Shown: one piece after another, positions 52,774 through 62,141 of the stretch
How positions within the stretch are numbered: the first letter of the stretch is position 1
How the letters are laid out: every line of letters starts with the position of its first letter
Origin: Streptomyces sp. WZ.A104
GTDB lineage: Bacteria > Actinomycetota > Actinomycetes > Streptomycetales > Streptomycetaceae
Direction: 5' to 3'
Assembly: GCF_002382885.1 (NCBI RefSeq)
Contig: NZ_NWVL01000014.1
Location: forward strand, 55,194 to 119,193
DNA: 64,000 bases
The notes under the pieces: model-generated
Seen by the model: the letters and a program-made list of their open reading frames with translations, nothing else
What the model was told of the DNA's origin: nothing
Databases searched by the model: none
Made by a program: the position numbers and the translations under genes

Positions 52774-54189
52774 ATGGCCCCAGCTGCCATGCGTATCGCT
52801 GCACAATCGCTCTCCGGTGCCAAGCCGGTCTCCTACTGGCTCGACGACCCGGCCAGGCCCGACGCGCTCCCCGCCCTCACCGGCGACGAGCACACCGACC
52901 TCCTGGTCATCGGCGGCGGCTACAGCGGCCTGTGGACCGCGCTCATCGCCAAGGAGCGCGATCCCGAGCGGGACGTCGTCCTCATCGAGGGGCATGAGGT
53001 GGGCTGGGCAGCCTCGGGCCGCAACGGCGGCTTCTGCGCCGCCTCCCTCACCCACGGCCTGGCCAACGGCGTCGAGCGCTGGCCCGACGAGATCGCGAAG
53101 CTGGAGGAGCTGGGGGAGCGGAACCTCGACGCCATCGAGGCAGCCGTCACCCGCTACGGGATCGACTGCGAGTTCGAGCGGACCGGCGAGATCGATGTCG
53201 CCACCGAGCCCCACCAGCTCGAAGAGCTGCGGGAATGGCACGAGGAGATCGTGCGGCTCGGCATCACCGGGGTGGACTTCCTGGACCGTGAGGCCCTGCG
53301 CGCCGAAGTCGACTCGCCCACGTTCCTCGGCGGCCTCTGGGACCGCCGGGGCGTGGCGATGCTGCACCCGGCCAAGCTCGCCTGGGGCCTGAAGCGGGCC
53401 TGCCTGGAGCTCGGCGTACGTATCTACGAGCACACCCGGGGTCTCGACCTCGTGCGCTCCGGCCCCGGGATGGCGGTGCGCACGCCGTACGGGCGGGTCC
53501 TCGCCCGCCGGGTCGCGCTCGGTACCAACATCTTCCCCTCACTCGTCAAGCGGGTCCGCCCGTACACCGTGCCGGTCTACGACTACGCGCTGATGACCGA
53601 GCCGCTCACGCCCGAGCAGCTCGAATCCATCGGCTGGAAGGGGCGCCAGGGACTCGGCGACAGTGCCAATCAGTTCCATTACTTCCGGCTTTCCGCAGAC
53701 AATCGGATCCTGTGGGGCGGATACGACGCGATCTATCCTTACGGGGGAAAGCTGAGCGCCGATCTCGACCAGCGTCCGGAGACGTTCCTGAAACTCGCAG
53801 GACAGTTTTTCGACTGTTTTCCCCAGCTTTCCGGACTGGGTTTCTCCCACGCCTGGGGCGGTGCGATCGACACCTGTTCCCGGTTCACCGCGTTCTTCGG
53901 AACGGCTCATCAGGGGCGGGTCGCCTACGCCGCCGGATTCACCGGTCTCGGTGTCGGCTCCACCCGTTTCGGGGCGGACGTGATGCTGGATCTGCTCGCG
54001 GGCCAGGAGACCGAGCGGACCCGCCTCGAAATGGTCCGTTCCAAGCCGATGCCGTTCCCGCCCGAGCCGTTCGCCTGGGCCGGGATCGAGATCACCAAGC
54101 GGTCCCTCGCCCACGCCGACAGCAACGGCGGACACCGCAATCTGTGGCTGAAGACCATGGACAAGCTGGGCCTCGGCTTCGACAGCTGA
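52774..54189 (+). CDS. FAD-dependent oxidoreductase (PuuB-like)
   Basis: 471 residues of the DAO family. Dinucleotide-binding GxGxxG in DLLVIGGGYSGLWTALIAKERDPERDVVLIEG (about 44-75) and ASGRNGGFCAASLTHG; C-terminal YAAGFTGLGVGSTRFGADVMLDLL. The layout resembles gamma-glutamylputrescine oxidase (PuuB), which makes the aldehyde used by the dehydrogenase of this operon. ATG at 52774 has AAGGAG 9 nt upstream; a TTG 9 nt earlier is less likely. A glutamylation enzyme is not in the window. Confidence 0.9.
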   Translation: MAPAAMRIAAQSLSGAKPVSYWLDDPARPDALPALTGDEHTDLLVIGGGYSGLWTALIAKERDPERDVVLIEGHEVGWAASGRNGGFCAASLTHGLANGVERWPDEIAKLEELGERNLDAIEAAVTRYGIDCEFERTGEIDVATEPHQLEELREWHEEIVRLGITGVDFLDREALRAEVDSPTFLGGLWDRRGVAMLHPAKLAWGLKRACLELGVRIYEHTRGLDLVRSGPGMAVRTPYGRVLARRVALGTNIFPSLVKRVRPYTVPVYDYALMTEPLTPEQLESIGWKGRQGLGDSANQFHYFRLSADNRILWGGYDAIYPYGGKLSADLDQRPETFLKLAGQFFDCFPQLSGLGFSHAWGGAIDTCSRFTAFFGTAHQGRVAYAAGFTGLGVGSTRFGADVMLDLLAGQETERTRLEMVRSKPMPFPPEPFAWAGIEITKRSLAHADSNGGHRNLWLKTMDKLGLGFDS

Positions 54190-54197
54190 CAGCCAGT

Positions 54198-54228
54198 CCA
54201 ACAGTGTGACCCACGTCACCGCTGTTGG
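54198..54228 (+). terminator. Terminator at the end of the polyamine operon
   Basis: Bases 54198-54210 pair with 54215-54228 (CCAACAG..GTGAC with GTCAC..CTGTTGG, one bulge) over a 4-nt loop, just after the oxidoreductase stop. Confidence 0.7.
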
Positions 54229-54324
54229 TGGTCCAACCCGCGTCATAGTCGGCGCCCAACCCTCTCTCGCACGTGAACGCACCGGCGGAACCCCGCCGGT
54301 GCTCACGTCAACGGGAGGCAGGTC

Positions 54325-54801
54325 ATGACGGGACCGGAGACGAAAGCCGCGGTCGAGTGGCTCACATCGGTGGCGCCGGACCCCGGCGCCTGCCGGTGGG
54401 AATGGGCGCGCAACCCGCAGGGGGTCGTGCTCCTTCCCGCCGGCCGGCGCTGGGACGTTCTGATCCTCCCCGGCGGGCTGGGCTGCCCGACGCTCGACAT
54501 CCTCACCCGTCTCATCGACCGCCCGGGCCCCGTCCTCGCCGACTTCGGTGAGGCCAGGCTGGGCTTCTTCGTGCCGCCGGGCACCGTCTCCCGCTGGATC
54601 GGCACCGGGATCAGGGGCTGCGGTCAGGGCACCTGGATCGTCGTCCCCTACCCGGGGCGGGCCGCCGGGGGTGTGCGCTGGCTGATCCCGCCGGACGGCT
54701 CGGGCACCCTCACCGACGCCGGGCTGCTGGAGCTGGCGATGCACGAGGCGGCGGGCGCCGCCGCCCGGGACGCCCGCGGGAAACGCCGCCCGGAGGGCTG
54801 A
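54325..54801 (+). CDS. Unknown Streptomyces protein
   Basis: 158 residues. ETKAAVEWLTSVAPDPGACRWEWARNPQGVVLLPAGRRWDVLILPGGLGCPTLDILTRLIDRPGPVLADFGEARLGFFVPPGTVSRWI suggests an alpha/beta protein. The pattern resembles the N-terminal region of bifunctional primase-polymerase proteins, but the catalytic residues cannot be located, so this is weak. GGGAGGC precedes the ATG. The chitinase gene follows with its own promoter. Confidence 0.7.
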   Translation: MTGPETKAAVEWLTSVAPDPGACRWEWARNPQGVVLLPAGRRWDVLILPGGLGCPTLDILTRLIDRPGPVLADFGEARLGFFVPPGTVSRWIGTGIRGCGQGTWIVVPYPGRAAGGVRWLIPPDGSGTLTDAGLLELAMHEAAGAAARDARGKRRPEG

Positions 54802-54819
54802 GAAAGGCCGCCAGAGGTC

Positions 54820-54849
54820 TTGACAACCCCATTGGTCTGGACCATGTTG
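54820..54849 (+). promoter_or_regulatory. Chitinase promoter with a DasR-type (dre) operator
   Basis: TTGACA at 54820 is a perfect -35; a plausible -10 (CATGTT) starts 17 nt later at 54843. Between them is ATTGGTCTGGACCATG (54831-54846), whose core TGGTCTGGACCA fits the dre consensus (TGGTCTAGACCA) bound by the N-acetylglucosamine-responsive repressor DasR and seen in Streptomyces chitinase promoters. Binding here should block RNA polymerase directly. Confidence 0.82.
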
Positions 54850-54892
54850 TGCGCACGCCGCTCCCCGAATTCCCCCCTGCGCGGAGGCTGTT

Positions 54893-56713
54893 GTGGAACG
54901 CACCGGACCAACCGTCAGACTTTCCCGGCTTCTGGCCGTCGGCTCGGCCGCTCTGCTCGCTGCCGGTGCCCTGGTCGCATCGGCCCCGGCGGCAGGCGCG
55001 GCCGATGCGGACCTGGTGCGCAACGGCGGCTTCGAAGCGGGACTCGACGGCTGGAGCTGTTCGGCCTCCAGCGGCTCGGTCGTCGCCACCCCCACGCACA
55101 GCGGCACCGCGGCGCTCAAGGCGACCCCGGTCGGCGGTGACCACGCGAAGTGCTCGCAGAAGATCACGGTCAAGCCCGACTCCACGTACACGCTGAGCGC
55201 CTGGGTGCAGGGCGGGTACGTCCACCTCGGCGCATCCGGCACCGGCACGACCGACGTCACCACCTGGACGCAGTCCCCCGGGAGGTGGGAGCGGCTCACC
55301 ACCGGCTTCACCACCGGCCCCGCCACCACATCCGTGACCGTCTACACCCACGGCTGGTACGGCACCCCGGCCTACTACGCCGACGACCTCACCCTCATCG
55401 GCCCCGGCGGCGACCCCGTCCAGATCCCCGCCGTGCCCGGGGGCCTGAAGCCGACGGCGACCACGGCCTCCTCGGTCTCCCTCTCCTGGAACGCCGTCTC
55501 CGGCGCGAGCGGCTACAACGTCTACCGGGGCGGTACGAAGGTCGACTCGGTCACCGCGACCTCCGCCACCGTGACGGGCCTGGCAGCCTCCACCGCGTAC
55601 AGCTTCCAGGTCGCGGCCACCAACGAGGCCGGTGAGTCCGCGAAGTCGGCGGCGGTCAGCGCGACCACCGCGGAGAGCGGAGGCGGCGGGGCCGAGCTCC
55701 CGGCCCGCGCGCTCGTCGGCTATCTGCACTCCAGCTTCGCCAACGGCTCCGGCTACACGCGGATGGCGGACGTGCCCGACTCCTGGGACGTCATCAACCT
55801 CGCCTTCGGCGAGCCCACCAGCGTCACCTCCGGCGACATCCGCTTCGCGCTCTGCCCGGTCGCGGAGTGCCCGAACGTCGAGTCCGAGGCGGAGTTCAAG
55901 GCCGCCATCAAGGCCAAGCAGGCCGCGGGCAAGAAGGTGCTGATCTCCATCGGCGGCCAGAACGGCCAGGTGCAGCTCGCCTCCACCGCCGCCCGCGACG
56001 CCTTCGTCACCTCGGTCTCGAAGATCATCGACACCTACGGCCTGGACGGCCTGGACATCGACTTCGAGGGCCACTCCCTCTCGCTGAACACGGGCGACAC
56101 CGACTTCCGCAGCCCCACCTCACCGGTGATCGTCAACCTGATCTCCGCCGTCAAGACCCTCAAGGCGAAGTACGGCTCCGACTTCGTCCTCACGATGGCC
56201 CCCGAGACCTTCTTCGTACAGCTGGGCTACCAGTTCTACGGCTCCGGGCCCTGGGGCGGCCAGGACCCGCGCGCCGGCGCCTACCTGCCGGTCATCCACG
56301 CCCTGCGCGACGACCTGACCCTGCTCCACGTCCAGGACTACAACTCCGGCCCGATCATGGGAATCGACGATCAGTACCACACGATGGGCGGGGCGGACTT
56401 CCACATCGCGATGACCGACATGCTGCTCGCGGGCTTCCCGGTGGCGGGAGACCAGAGCAAGGTCTTCCCGGGCCTGCGCCCCGACCAGGTCGCCATCGGC
56501 CTTCCGGCCTCCACCCACGCGGGCAACGGCCACACCGCACCGGCCGAGGTCAACAAGGCGCTCAACTGCCTGATCAAGAAGACCGACTGCGGCTCCTACC
56601 AGACCCACGGCACCTGGTCCGACCTGCGCGGCCTCATGACCTGGTCCATCAACTGGGACCGCTTCAACAACGAGGAGTTCTCCCGGAACTTCGACTCCTA
56701 CTTCGGCGACTGA
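54893..56713 (+). CDS. Secreted GH18 chitinase with CBM and fibronectin III domains
   Basis: 606 residues. Signal peptide (RLSRLLAVGSAALLAAGALVASAPAAGA), a carbohydrate-binding module at about 40-180 (NGGFEAGLDGWSCSASSG...HGWYGTPAYYADDLTLIG), a fibronectin type III domain at about 190-270, and a GH18 catalytic domain to the end. The GH18 motif is YGLDGLDIDFEG with catalytic Glu392. Degrades chitin outside the cell. The GTG start is 44 nt after the dre-bearing promoter; a strong terminator follows. Confidence 0.95.
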   Translation: MERTGPTVRLSRLLAVGSAALLAAGALVASAPAAGAADADLVRNGGFEAGLDGWSCSASSGSVVATPTHSGTAALKATPVGGDHAKCSQKITVKPDSTYTLSAWVQGGYVHLGASGTGTTDVTTWTQSPGRWERLTTGFTTGPATTSVTVYTHGWYGTPAYYADDLTLIGPGGDPVQIPAVPGGLKPTATTASSVSLSWNAVSGASGYNVYRGGTKVDSVTATSATVTGLAASTAYSFQVAATNEAGESAKSAAVSATTAESGGGGAELPARALVGYLHSSFANGSGYTRMADVPDSWDVINLAFGEPTSVTSGDIRFALCPVAECPNVESEAEFKAAIKAKQAAGKKVLISIGGQNGQVQLASTAARDAFVTSVSKIIDTYGLDGLDIDFEGHSLSLNTGDTDFRSPTSPVIVNLISAVKTLKAKYGSDFVLTMAPETFFVQLGYQFYGSGPWGGQDPRAGAYLPVIHALRDDLTLLHVQDYNSGPIMGIDDQYHTMGGADFHIAMTDMLLAGFPVAGDQSKVFPGLRPDQVAIGLPASTHAGNGHTAPAEVNKALNCLIKKTDCGSYQTHGTWSDLRGLMTWSINWDRFNNEEFSRNFDSYFGD

Positions 56714-56753
56714 CCCATCCGGGAGCGGACCTGAGGCCGTCCCCCACCGAACC

Positions 56754-56796
56754 GATGCCCGTCGCCGGGGTGAAGAGGACTGCGGCGACGGGCATC
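56754..56796. terminator. Terminator between the chitinase and PAP2 genes
   Basis: A perfect 14-bp stem (56754-56767 with 56783-56796) with a 15-nt loop, between convergent genes. Confidence 0.85.
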
Positions 56797-56955
56797 ATCC
56801 ATGCCGCCCTCCGGGCTCTCCTGGAGTGGGCGCGAGGCCGGAGGCGGTGCCCGGAGCAGTGCCCGGAGCAGTGCCCGGCGACGGACCGCTGGGCATCCAC
56901 TTCGCGACGATCAGCCACGACAGCCCGGAGCTCACCGAGTGGCTCACGGCGCTTT

Positions 56956-57762
56956 TCACCGCCGCCGAGCGACCCACCACAGGGGCGCGAGCAGCAGCGG
57001 CCCCAGGCACCAACTGGCCAGCACATCCAACGGCCAGTGGTAACCGTGCAGCACCAGACCGAAGCCCGTCGCCGCGGTCAGCAGCACCGCGGCGACGGGC
57101 GGGAGCCAGGCCCGCAGCCACGACGGGCGGGGCAGCGCCAGGAGCAGCAGGGCCGAGGCCCCGTACGCCACGGCCGCCGTCGCCGTATGCCCGGACGGGT
57201 AGTAGTTGACCGCCTCGGTCAGGGGGCCCTGCCGGGCGGTGGCCAGCTTCAGCGGAATCACCAGCGCGGGTACCGCCGCCATGGTGAGGGCCGCGTACAC
57301 GGGCAGCCGCCGTGCGCCGCGCCACAGTGCGTACGCGATCGCGCAGACGAGCACGGGAAGCGCGACCGGCATACCGCCCAGGTCGGAGAAGAGCTGGGTC
57401 AGCCGGGCCGGGCCGCGCCCGAACAGCTCGCCGCCGAGCCGCTCGTCCAGCCGGAAGAGGGGGCCCTCGGCCGCGACCTGCCAGGTGATCAGGGCGAAGA
57501 GCACCGCGAGGGAGCAGAGGACACCGGAAACGAGAGGTGCCGGCCACCCGGGAACAGGGGGGGTTGTTCCGGGATGGCCGGCGGGATCGGTTCGCCGCGC
57601 GCCCCGGGGGGTGTGGGGCGGGCGGCCGTCCGACCGGTGAGGAGTCCCGGAGCCGGAGGCTCCGGTGGCGTGCGCGGAGGCACGCCCGGGACGGTGCTGG
57701 GGAAGCCCCGGCCCGGAACCGCCCATGGTCTCCCGCGGGCGATGTGTTTCTCTCATCTGCAC
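56956..57762 (-). CDS. PAP2-family membrane phosphatase
   Basis: 268 residues. A disordered N-terminus of about 70 residues, then five to six membrane helices with the three PAP2 motifs: KLATARQGPL (K-x6-RP-like, with G-P replacing R-P), PSGHTATAAVAYG, and HGYHWPLDVLA. Dephosphorylates lipid phosphates such as undecaprenyl pyrophosphate or phosphatidate at the outer membrane face. The true start may be further downstream, since the first 70 residues are not part of the fold. Confidence 0.88.
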   Translation of the reverse strand: MQMRETHRPRETMGGSGPGLPQHRPGRASAHATGASGSGTPHRSDGRPPHTPRGARRTDPAGHPGTTPPVPGWPAPLVSGVLCSLAVLFALITWQVAAEGPLFRLDERLGGELFGRGPARLTQLFSDLGGMPVALPVLVCAIAYALWRGARRLPVYAALTMAAVPALVIPLKLATARQGPLTEAVNYYPSGHTATAAVAYGASALLLLALPRPSWLRAWLPPVAAVLLTAATGFGLVLHGYHWPLDVLASWCLGPLLLAPLWWVARRR

Positions 57763-57916
57763 AAACCGTACGGCAGGGGAGGCGCGGCCGAAAGCCGCCG
57801 CCGCGACCCGTCATCGCCCCCGCACACGTTCTTCACAGGCCCTCACCCGGATGCGGGAGGGACGCGTCGAAACGGCCCGCCGCCCGCATCCCGGTTCGAT
57901 GGAATCTTCGATGGAT

Positions 57917-59257
57917 TCAGAGGGTGCCGAACGCCTGCTCGATGAGGTCGAGGCCCTCGTTCAGCAGGTCCTCGCCGATCACCAGCGGCGGCAGGAAGCG
58001 CAGGACGTTGCCGTAGGTGCCGCAGGTGAGGACGAGCAGCCCCTCGGCGTGGCAGGCCTTCGCGAGCGCGCCCGCCGCCTCCGGGTTCGGGTCCTTCGTG
58101 CCTGACTTCACCAGCTCGATCGCGATCATGGCGCCGCGGCCGCGGATGTCGCCGATGATGTCGCCGTTGGGCAGCTTGGCCCGCATCTCGGCGAGGCGGC
58201 CCTTCATGACCTCCTCGATCCGCTTGGCCTTCGCGTTGAGGTCCAGCTCGCGCATGGTCTCGATGGCCCCGAGCGCACCGGCGCAGGCGACCGGGTTGCC
58301 GCCGTACGTACCGCCCAGGCCGCCGGCGTGCGCGGCGTCCATGATCTCGGCGCGGCCGGTCACGGCGGACAGCGGCAGACCGCCCGCGATGCCCTTGGCG
58401 GTGGTGATCAGGTCCGGGACGATGCCCTCGTCCTCGCAGGCGAACCACTGGCCGGTACGGCAGAAGCCGGACTGGATCTCGTCCGCGACGAAGACGATGC
58501 CGTTGTCCTTGGCGAACTGCGCGATCGCCGGGAGGAAGCCCTTGGCCGGCTCGATGAAGCCGCCCTCGCCGAGCACCGGCTCGATGATGATCGCGGCGAC
58601 GTTCTCCGCCCCGATCTGCTTGGTGATCTCGTCGATCGCCTGGGCCGACGCCTCGGCACCGGCGTTCTCGGCGCCGGTCGGCCAGCGGTAGCCGTAGGCG
58701 ACCGGGACACGGTAGACCTCGGGCGCGAACGGGCCGAAGCCCTGCTTGTACGGCATGTTCTTCGCCGTCAGCGCCATCGTGAGGTTGGTCCGGCCGTGGT
58801 AGCCGTGGTCGAAGACGACGACGGCGGTGCGCTTGGTGTAGGCGCGGGCGATCTTCACCGCGTTCTCGACGGCCTCGGCGCCCGAGTTGAACAGCGCCGA
58901 CTTCTTCGCGTGGTCGCCCGGCGTCAGCTCGGCCAGCTGCTCGCAGACCTCGACGTACCCCTCGTACGGCGTGACCATGAAACAGGTGTGGGTGAAGTCC
59001 GCGAGCTGCGCGGAGGCGCGGCGCACGACGGCCTCGGCGGAGGCGCCCACGGAGGTCACGGCGATCCCGGACCCGAAGTCGATCAGCCGGTTGCCGTCCA
59101 CGTCCTCGATGATCCCGCCGCCCGCACGGGCGGTGAACACCGGCAGGGTGGAGCCCACACCTGCGGCGACGGCCGCGGTACGGCGAGCCTGAAGCTCGGC
59201 CGACTTCGGGCCGGGGATGGCAGTGACGACGCGGCGCTCCTGCGGGATTGCGGTCAT
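57917..59257 (-). CDS. gabT: 4-aminobutyrate aminotransferase
   Basis: 446 residues, class III aminotransferase: PVFTARAGGGIIEDVDGNRLIDFGSGIAVTSVG, FNSGAEAVENAVKIARAYTKR, IIEPVLGEGGFIEPAKGFL, FVADEIQSGFCRTG and the PLP-lysine context LITTAKGIAGGLP. Close to GabT, converting GABA and 2-oxoglutarate to succinate semialdehyde and glutamate, which fits as the last step of the polyamine pathway in this region. Divergent from the ATPase gene at 59537. Confidence 0.93.
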   Translation of the reverse strand: MTAIPQERRVVTAIPGPKSAELQARRTAAVAAGVGSTLPVFTARAGGGIIEDVDGNRLIDFGSGIAVTSVGASAEAVVRRASAQLADFTHTCFMVTPYEGYVEVCEQLAELTPGDHAKKSALFNSGAEAVENAVKIARAYTKRTAVVVFDHGYHGRTNLTMALTAKNMPYKQGFGPFAPEVYRVPVAYGYRWPTGAENAGAEASAQAIDEITKQIGAENVAAIIIEPVLGEGGFIEPAKGFLPAIAQFAKDNGIVFVADEIQSGFCRTGQWFACEDEGIVPDLITTAKGIAGGLPLSAVTGRAEIMDAAHAGGLGGTYGGNPVACAGALGAIETMRELDLNAKAKRIEEVMKGRLAEMRAKLPNGDIIGDIRGRGAMIAIELVKSGTKDPNPEAAGALAKACHAEGLLVLTCGTYGNVLRFLPPLVIGEDLLNEGLDLIEQAFGTL

Positions 59258-59536
59258 GAGGGGCTCCTGGGGGTGTTTCGGACGCTCTTCTTTCTGCAGG
59301 CTAGGGGCGGGGGAGCGGTGCGGGCATGCTCCGATCGGGAGTGGTGGGGGTGTGTCGTTGTCCTTGGCGGACAGGTGGCGAACAGGTGGCGGAGGGGCCT
59401 CTGCCGGGCCGGTGCGGCAGGGCCCCGGGGTGATCCCCGACGGTCACTATCCGGGCGCGTTGCTGAACTCACCGTGTGCGCGCACTAGATTGACCGGGGC
59501 AGCGGACGGACCGGCAGGTCAAGGGGGCAGTGGTTC

Positions 59537-61972
59537 ATGGACGACGACACGCGGGGCGTACGGGGCACGAGCGCGGACAGGGTCCCCGGACCGGCCGTCC
59601 CGCCACCGCCCACGGCCCCGCCCCCCGCCACAGCGCCCGCGCCCTCCCTATCCGGCCTCGGTGCTCCGGCCCCGCCGACCGGACGAGCGCCGACTCCGCC
59701 CCCCACCGCAGCCCCGGTCGAGCAGCCGTCCCCCGAGGCCCCGGTCGACGCCTGGCTGCGCACCCCCCGCCCGCCCCAGGGGCCCGGCGTCTGGCGGTTC
59801 GGATACACCCCGCCCCCGCCCGAGGAGGCCGAGGGCGTATCCGACCGGTCGCTGCTGGTCGGCGCCCTGATCTCGCTGCTCTCCGCACTGCTGCTGTGGT
59901 CGCTGTGGCGCAACGGCTACCTCCCCTACCGCCTCGTCCCGCTGAAGCTCTTCACCCCAGGGGAATGGTGGAACCCGGGAACGTCCGGCGGCCCCCGCAC
60001 CATCGAGGGCAGTGACGCCCTCACGGTGTACGAGGCGATCCTGTTCGGGCTGCTGGCCTACGGCTGCGGCCGCATCGGCAACTTCTCCGAGCTCTTCCGC
60101 CGCCATGTCGCGGGCCGGGGGCAGCCCTTCCTCGCCGTCGCCGCCGCTGTCGCCGCAGGGTTCACGCAGCTCCTCGTCTGGAAGGAGACCCTGCCGGTCG
60201 TCCGCCCGGTCCTCGTCCTGGTCGCCTCCGTCGCGGGCGGCGAGATCTACCAGAGCCAGACCGTCGTCAACGTGATCTACGGACTCATCGCCGCCGCCGT
60301 ACTCTGGCCCTTCGCCCGGCTCGGCCGCTGGCGTGAACTGATCGCCGCCCGCCGGGTCAGCCCCGCCCCCGACCCCGGCAGCCCGCCCGCCCCCCCCACG
60401 GCCGCCTCCCCCGACCGGTGGCCCGAGCTGCGCGCAGCGGGCTGGACCGACGCGGCGGACACCCTGACCGCCGAGGTTCGCACCGGCCGCATGAACGACG
60501 TGGACGTGGCCCGGCTCCGCCACGCGTGGACGCTCGCCACCCGGCGGCCCGACCGGCTCGCCCCCTTCGCCGAGGCCGTCCTGCGTACCGGGGGAGCCGC
60601 TGCCCTGCACCCTTCGGGCCACCGTGACCTGCCCCGCCGCACCGCCCGCCACGACGTTCTCACCGGACAGGTCAGGATCGGCCGGTGCGCCCAGGACCAG
60701 CACAACCCCTACGTCCGCCGGGGTACGGGCCTGGCCCTGGACCCCACGCTGCTGGGCACCTCACTGCTCGCCGTGGGCCCGCCGGGGGCGGGGAAGTCCG
60801 CGCGTCTGATCCGGCCGGTCGTCGAAGCCCTCGCGCTGCGCGCGCTCGCCGGACAGGCCGCGGTCCTCGCCGTCGGCGCGGCGGGCGCGCCGCTGGGCCC
60901 GGACGAGGCCTTCGACGTCGTCGTACGCGTCGGCAACCCTGCCTCCGCCCATGACGTCGACCTGTACGGGGGGACCACTGACCCCGACGAGGCCGCAGCC
61001 GTCCTGGCGGAGGGGCTCGTCGGTGATGTCGGCAGCCTCGACAGCCGCCGCTCCGCCACTGTCCTCGCCCAGCTCCTCGGTCCCTACCGGGCCGCCCACG
61101 ACCACTTCCCCTCCGTGCCCGAGCTGCGTGAGCTCCTCGACGGCACCCCGGCCGCGATCGCCGGGCTCCGCGCCGCCCTGGAAGCCGCCGGGCACCACGC
61201 GATGCTCCGCGAGCTGGACGCCCGGGCCCGGCAGGCGGGCGGCCCCGGCGACCCCGCGCCGGTCCTCGCCGACCGGGTCGCCCTGCTCGACCGTCCCGCG
61301 TTCGCCGGATTCTTCGCCACCGGACCGGACGCCCGCCCCTTCGCCCTGCGCTCTCTCGGTCAGCACCCGCTCCGGGTCCGCATCGACCTGCCGGAGCGCG
61401 GCCACGCGGAGGCGTCCCGACTGCTCACCCGACTCCTCCTCGCCCAGTTCACCGCGATCACCGCGGCACGCACCGACACCGCGCTCTTCGCCTGCCTCGT
61501 CCTGGACGACGCCACTCACGCGGTGACCGCCGAGACCGTCCGGGGCATCCGCCGCCTCCGCTCGGTCAACGCGGGCGCCGTACTCGCCCTGCGTACCGTG
61601 GACGACGTGCCTGAGGCCCTGCACACCCCGCTGCTCGGCGCGGTCGGCTGCACGGCGGCCTTCTCCGGCATCACCACCTGGGACGGCAAGCGCTTCGCCG
61701 AGGCCTGGGGCAAGGAGTGGGTCGAGACCCGCGAGGTCGCCCAGCACACCGTCTTCGCCGACCAGCCCTTCACCCGCGCCCTGCACGCCCTGCGCAAGCT
61801 CGTCACCGGCAAGGCCGTGACCACGGACGCGGTGACCGTACGGCAGGTGGAGCGGGAGCGGTGGTCGGCCTCCGAGCTGGCTTACTCCGTCCCGGCCGGG
61901 CACGCGGTCATCCGGCTGGCCACCGTCGAAGGCGAGCATGCGCCGCCGCTCCTCGTGCAGCTGGACGCCTGA
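59537..61972 (+). CDS. VirD4/TraD-like membrane ATPase of unknown function
   Basis: 811 residues. A Pro-rich cytoplasmic N-terminus (about 1-100), four membrane helices (about 104-123, 162-178, 198-212, 222-234, with one more near 243-260), then a large ATPase domain: Walker A AVGPPGAGKSARLIRP (414-421) and a Walker B-like FACLVLDDATHAV. The layout (membrane helices, then a coupling-protein-type ATPase) resembles conjugation or secretion coupling proteins, yet no transfer genes lie nearby. It is a chromosomal gene beside a PucR regulator; the substrate is unknown. Confidence 0.8.
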   Translation: MDDDTRGVRGTSADRVPGPAVPPPPTAPPPATAPAPSLSGLGAPAPPTGRAPTPPPTAAPVEQPSPEAPVDAWLRTPRPPQGPGVWRFGYTPPPPEEAEGVSDRSLLVGALISLLSALLLWSLWRNGYLPYRLVPLKLFTPGEWWNPGTSGGPRTIEGSDALTVYEAILFGLLAYGCGRIGNFSELFRRHVAGRGQPFLAVAAAVAAGFTQLLVWKETLPVVRPVLVLVASVAGGEIYQSQTVVNVIYGLIAAAVLWPFARLGRWRELIAARRVSPAPDPGSPPAPPTAASPDRWPELRAAGWTDAADTLTAEVRTGRMNDVDVARLRHAWTLATRRPDRLAPFAEAVLRTGGAAALHPSGHRDLPRRTARHDVLTGQVRIGRCAQDQHNPYVRRGTGLALDPTLLGTSLLAVGPPGAGKSARLIRPVVEALALRALAGQAAVLAVGAAGAPLGPDEAFDVVVRVGNPASAHDVDLYGGTTDPDEAAAVLAEGLVGDVGSLDSRRSATVLAQLLGPYRAAHDHFPSVPELRELLDGTPAAIAGLRAALEAAGHHAMLRELDARARQAGGPGDPAPVLADRVALLDRPAFAGFFATGPDARPFALRSLGQHPLRVRIDLPERGHAEASRLLTRLLLAQFTAITAARTDTALFACLVLDDATHAVTAETVRGIRRLRSVNAGAVLALRTVDDVPEALHTPLLGAVGCTAAFSGITTWDGKRFAEAWGKEWVETREVAQHTVFADQPFTRALHALRKLVTGKAVTTDAVTVRQVERERWSASELAYSVPAGHAVIRLATVEGEHAPPLLVQLDA

Positions 61973-62141
61973 CTTCTTCTACCGGCCAGTAGGCGACTCG
62001 CCCCCCTGAGAGCGGTTAACCGGCACCCTGCCGCCCTGGCAGAATCGGAGGCAGCCGTTCATACGGGACGGCGAAATCGACGGCCTCCGCCAGCGATGGC
62101 GGTCCGCCGAACTTGTCCCCGACCCCGAGGGTTCCCGGCTC

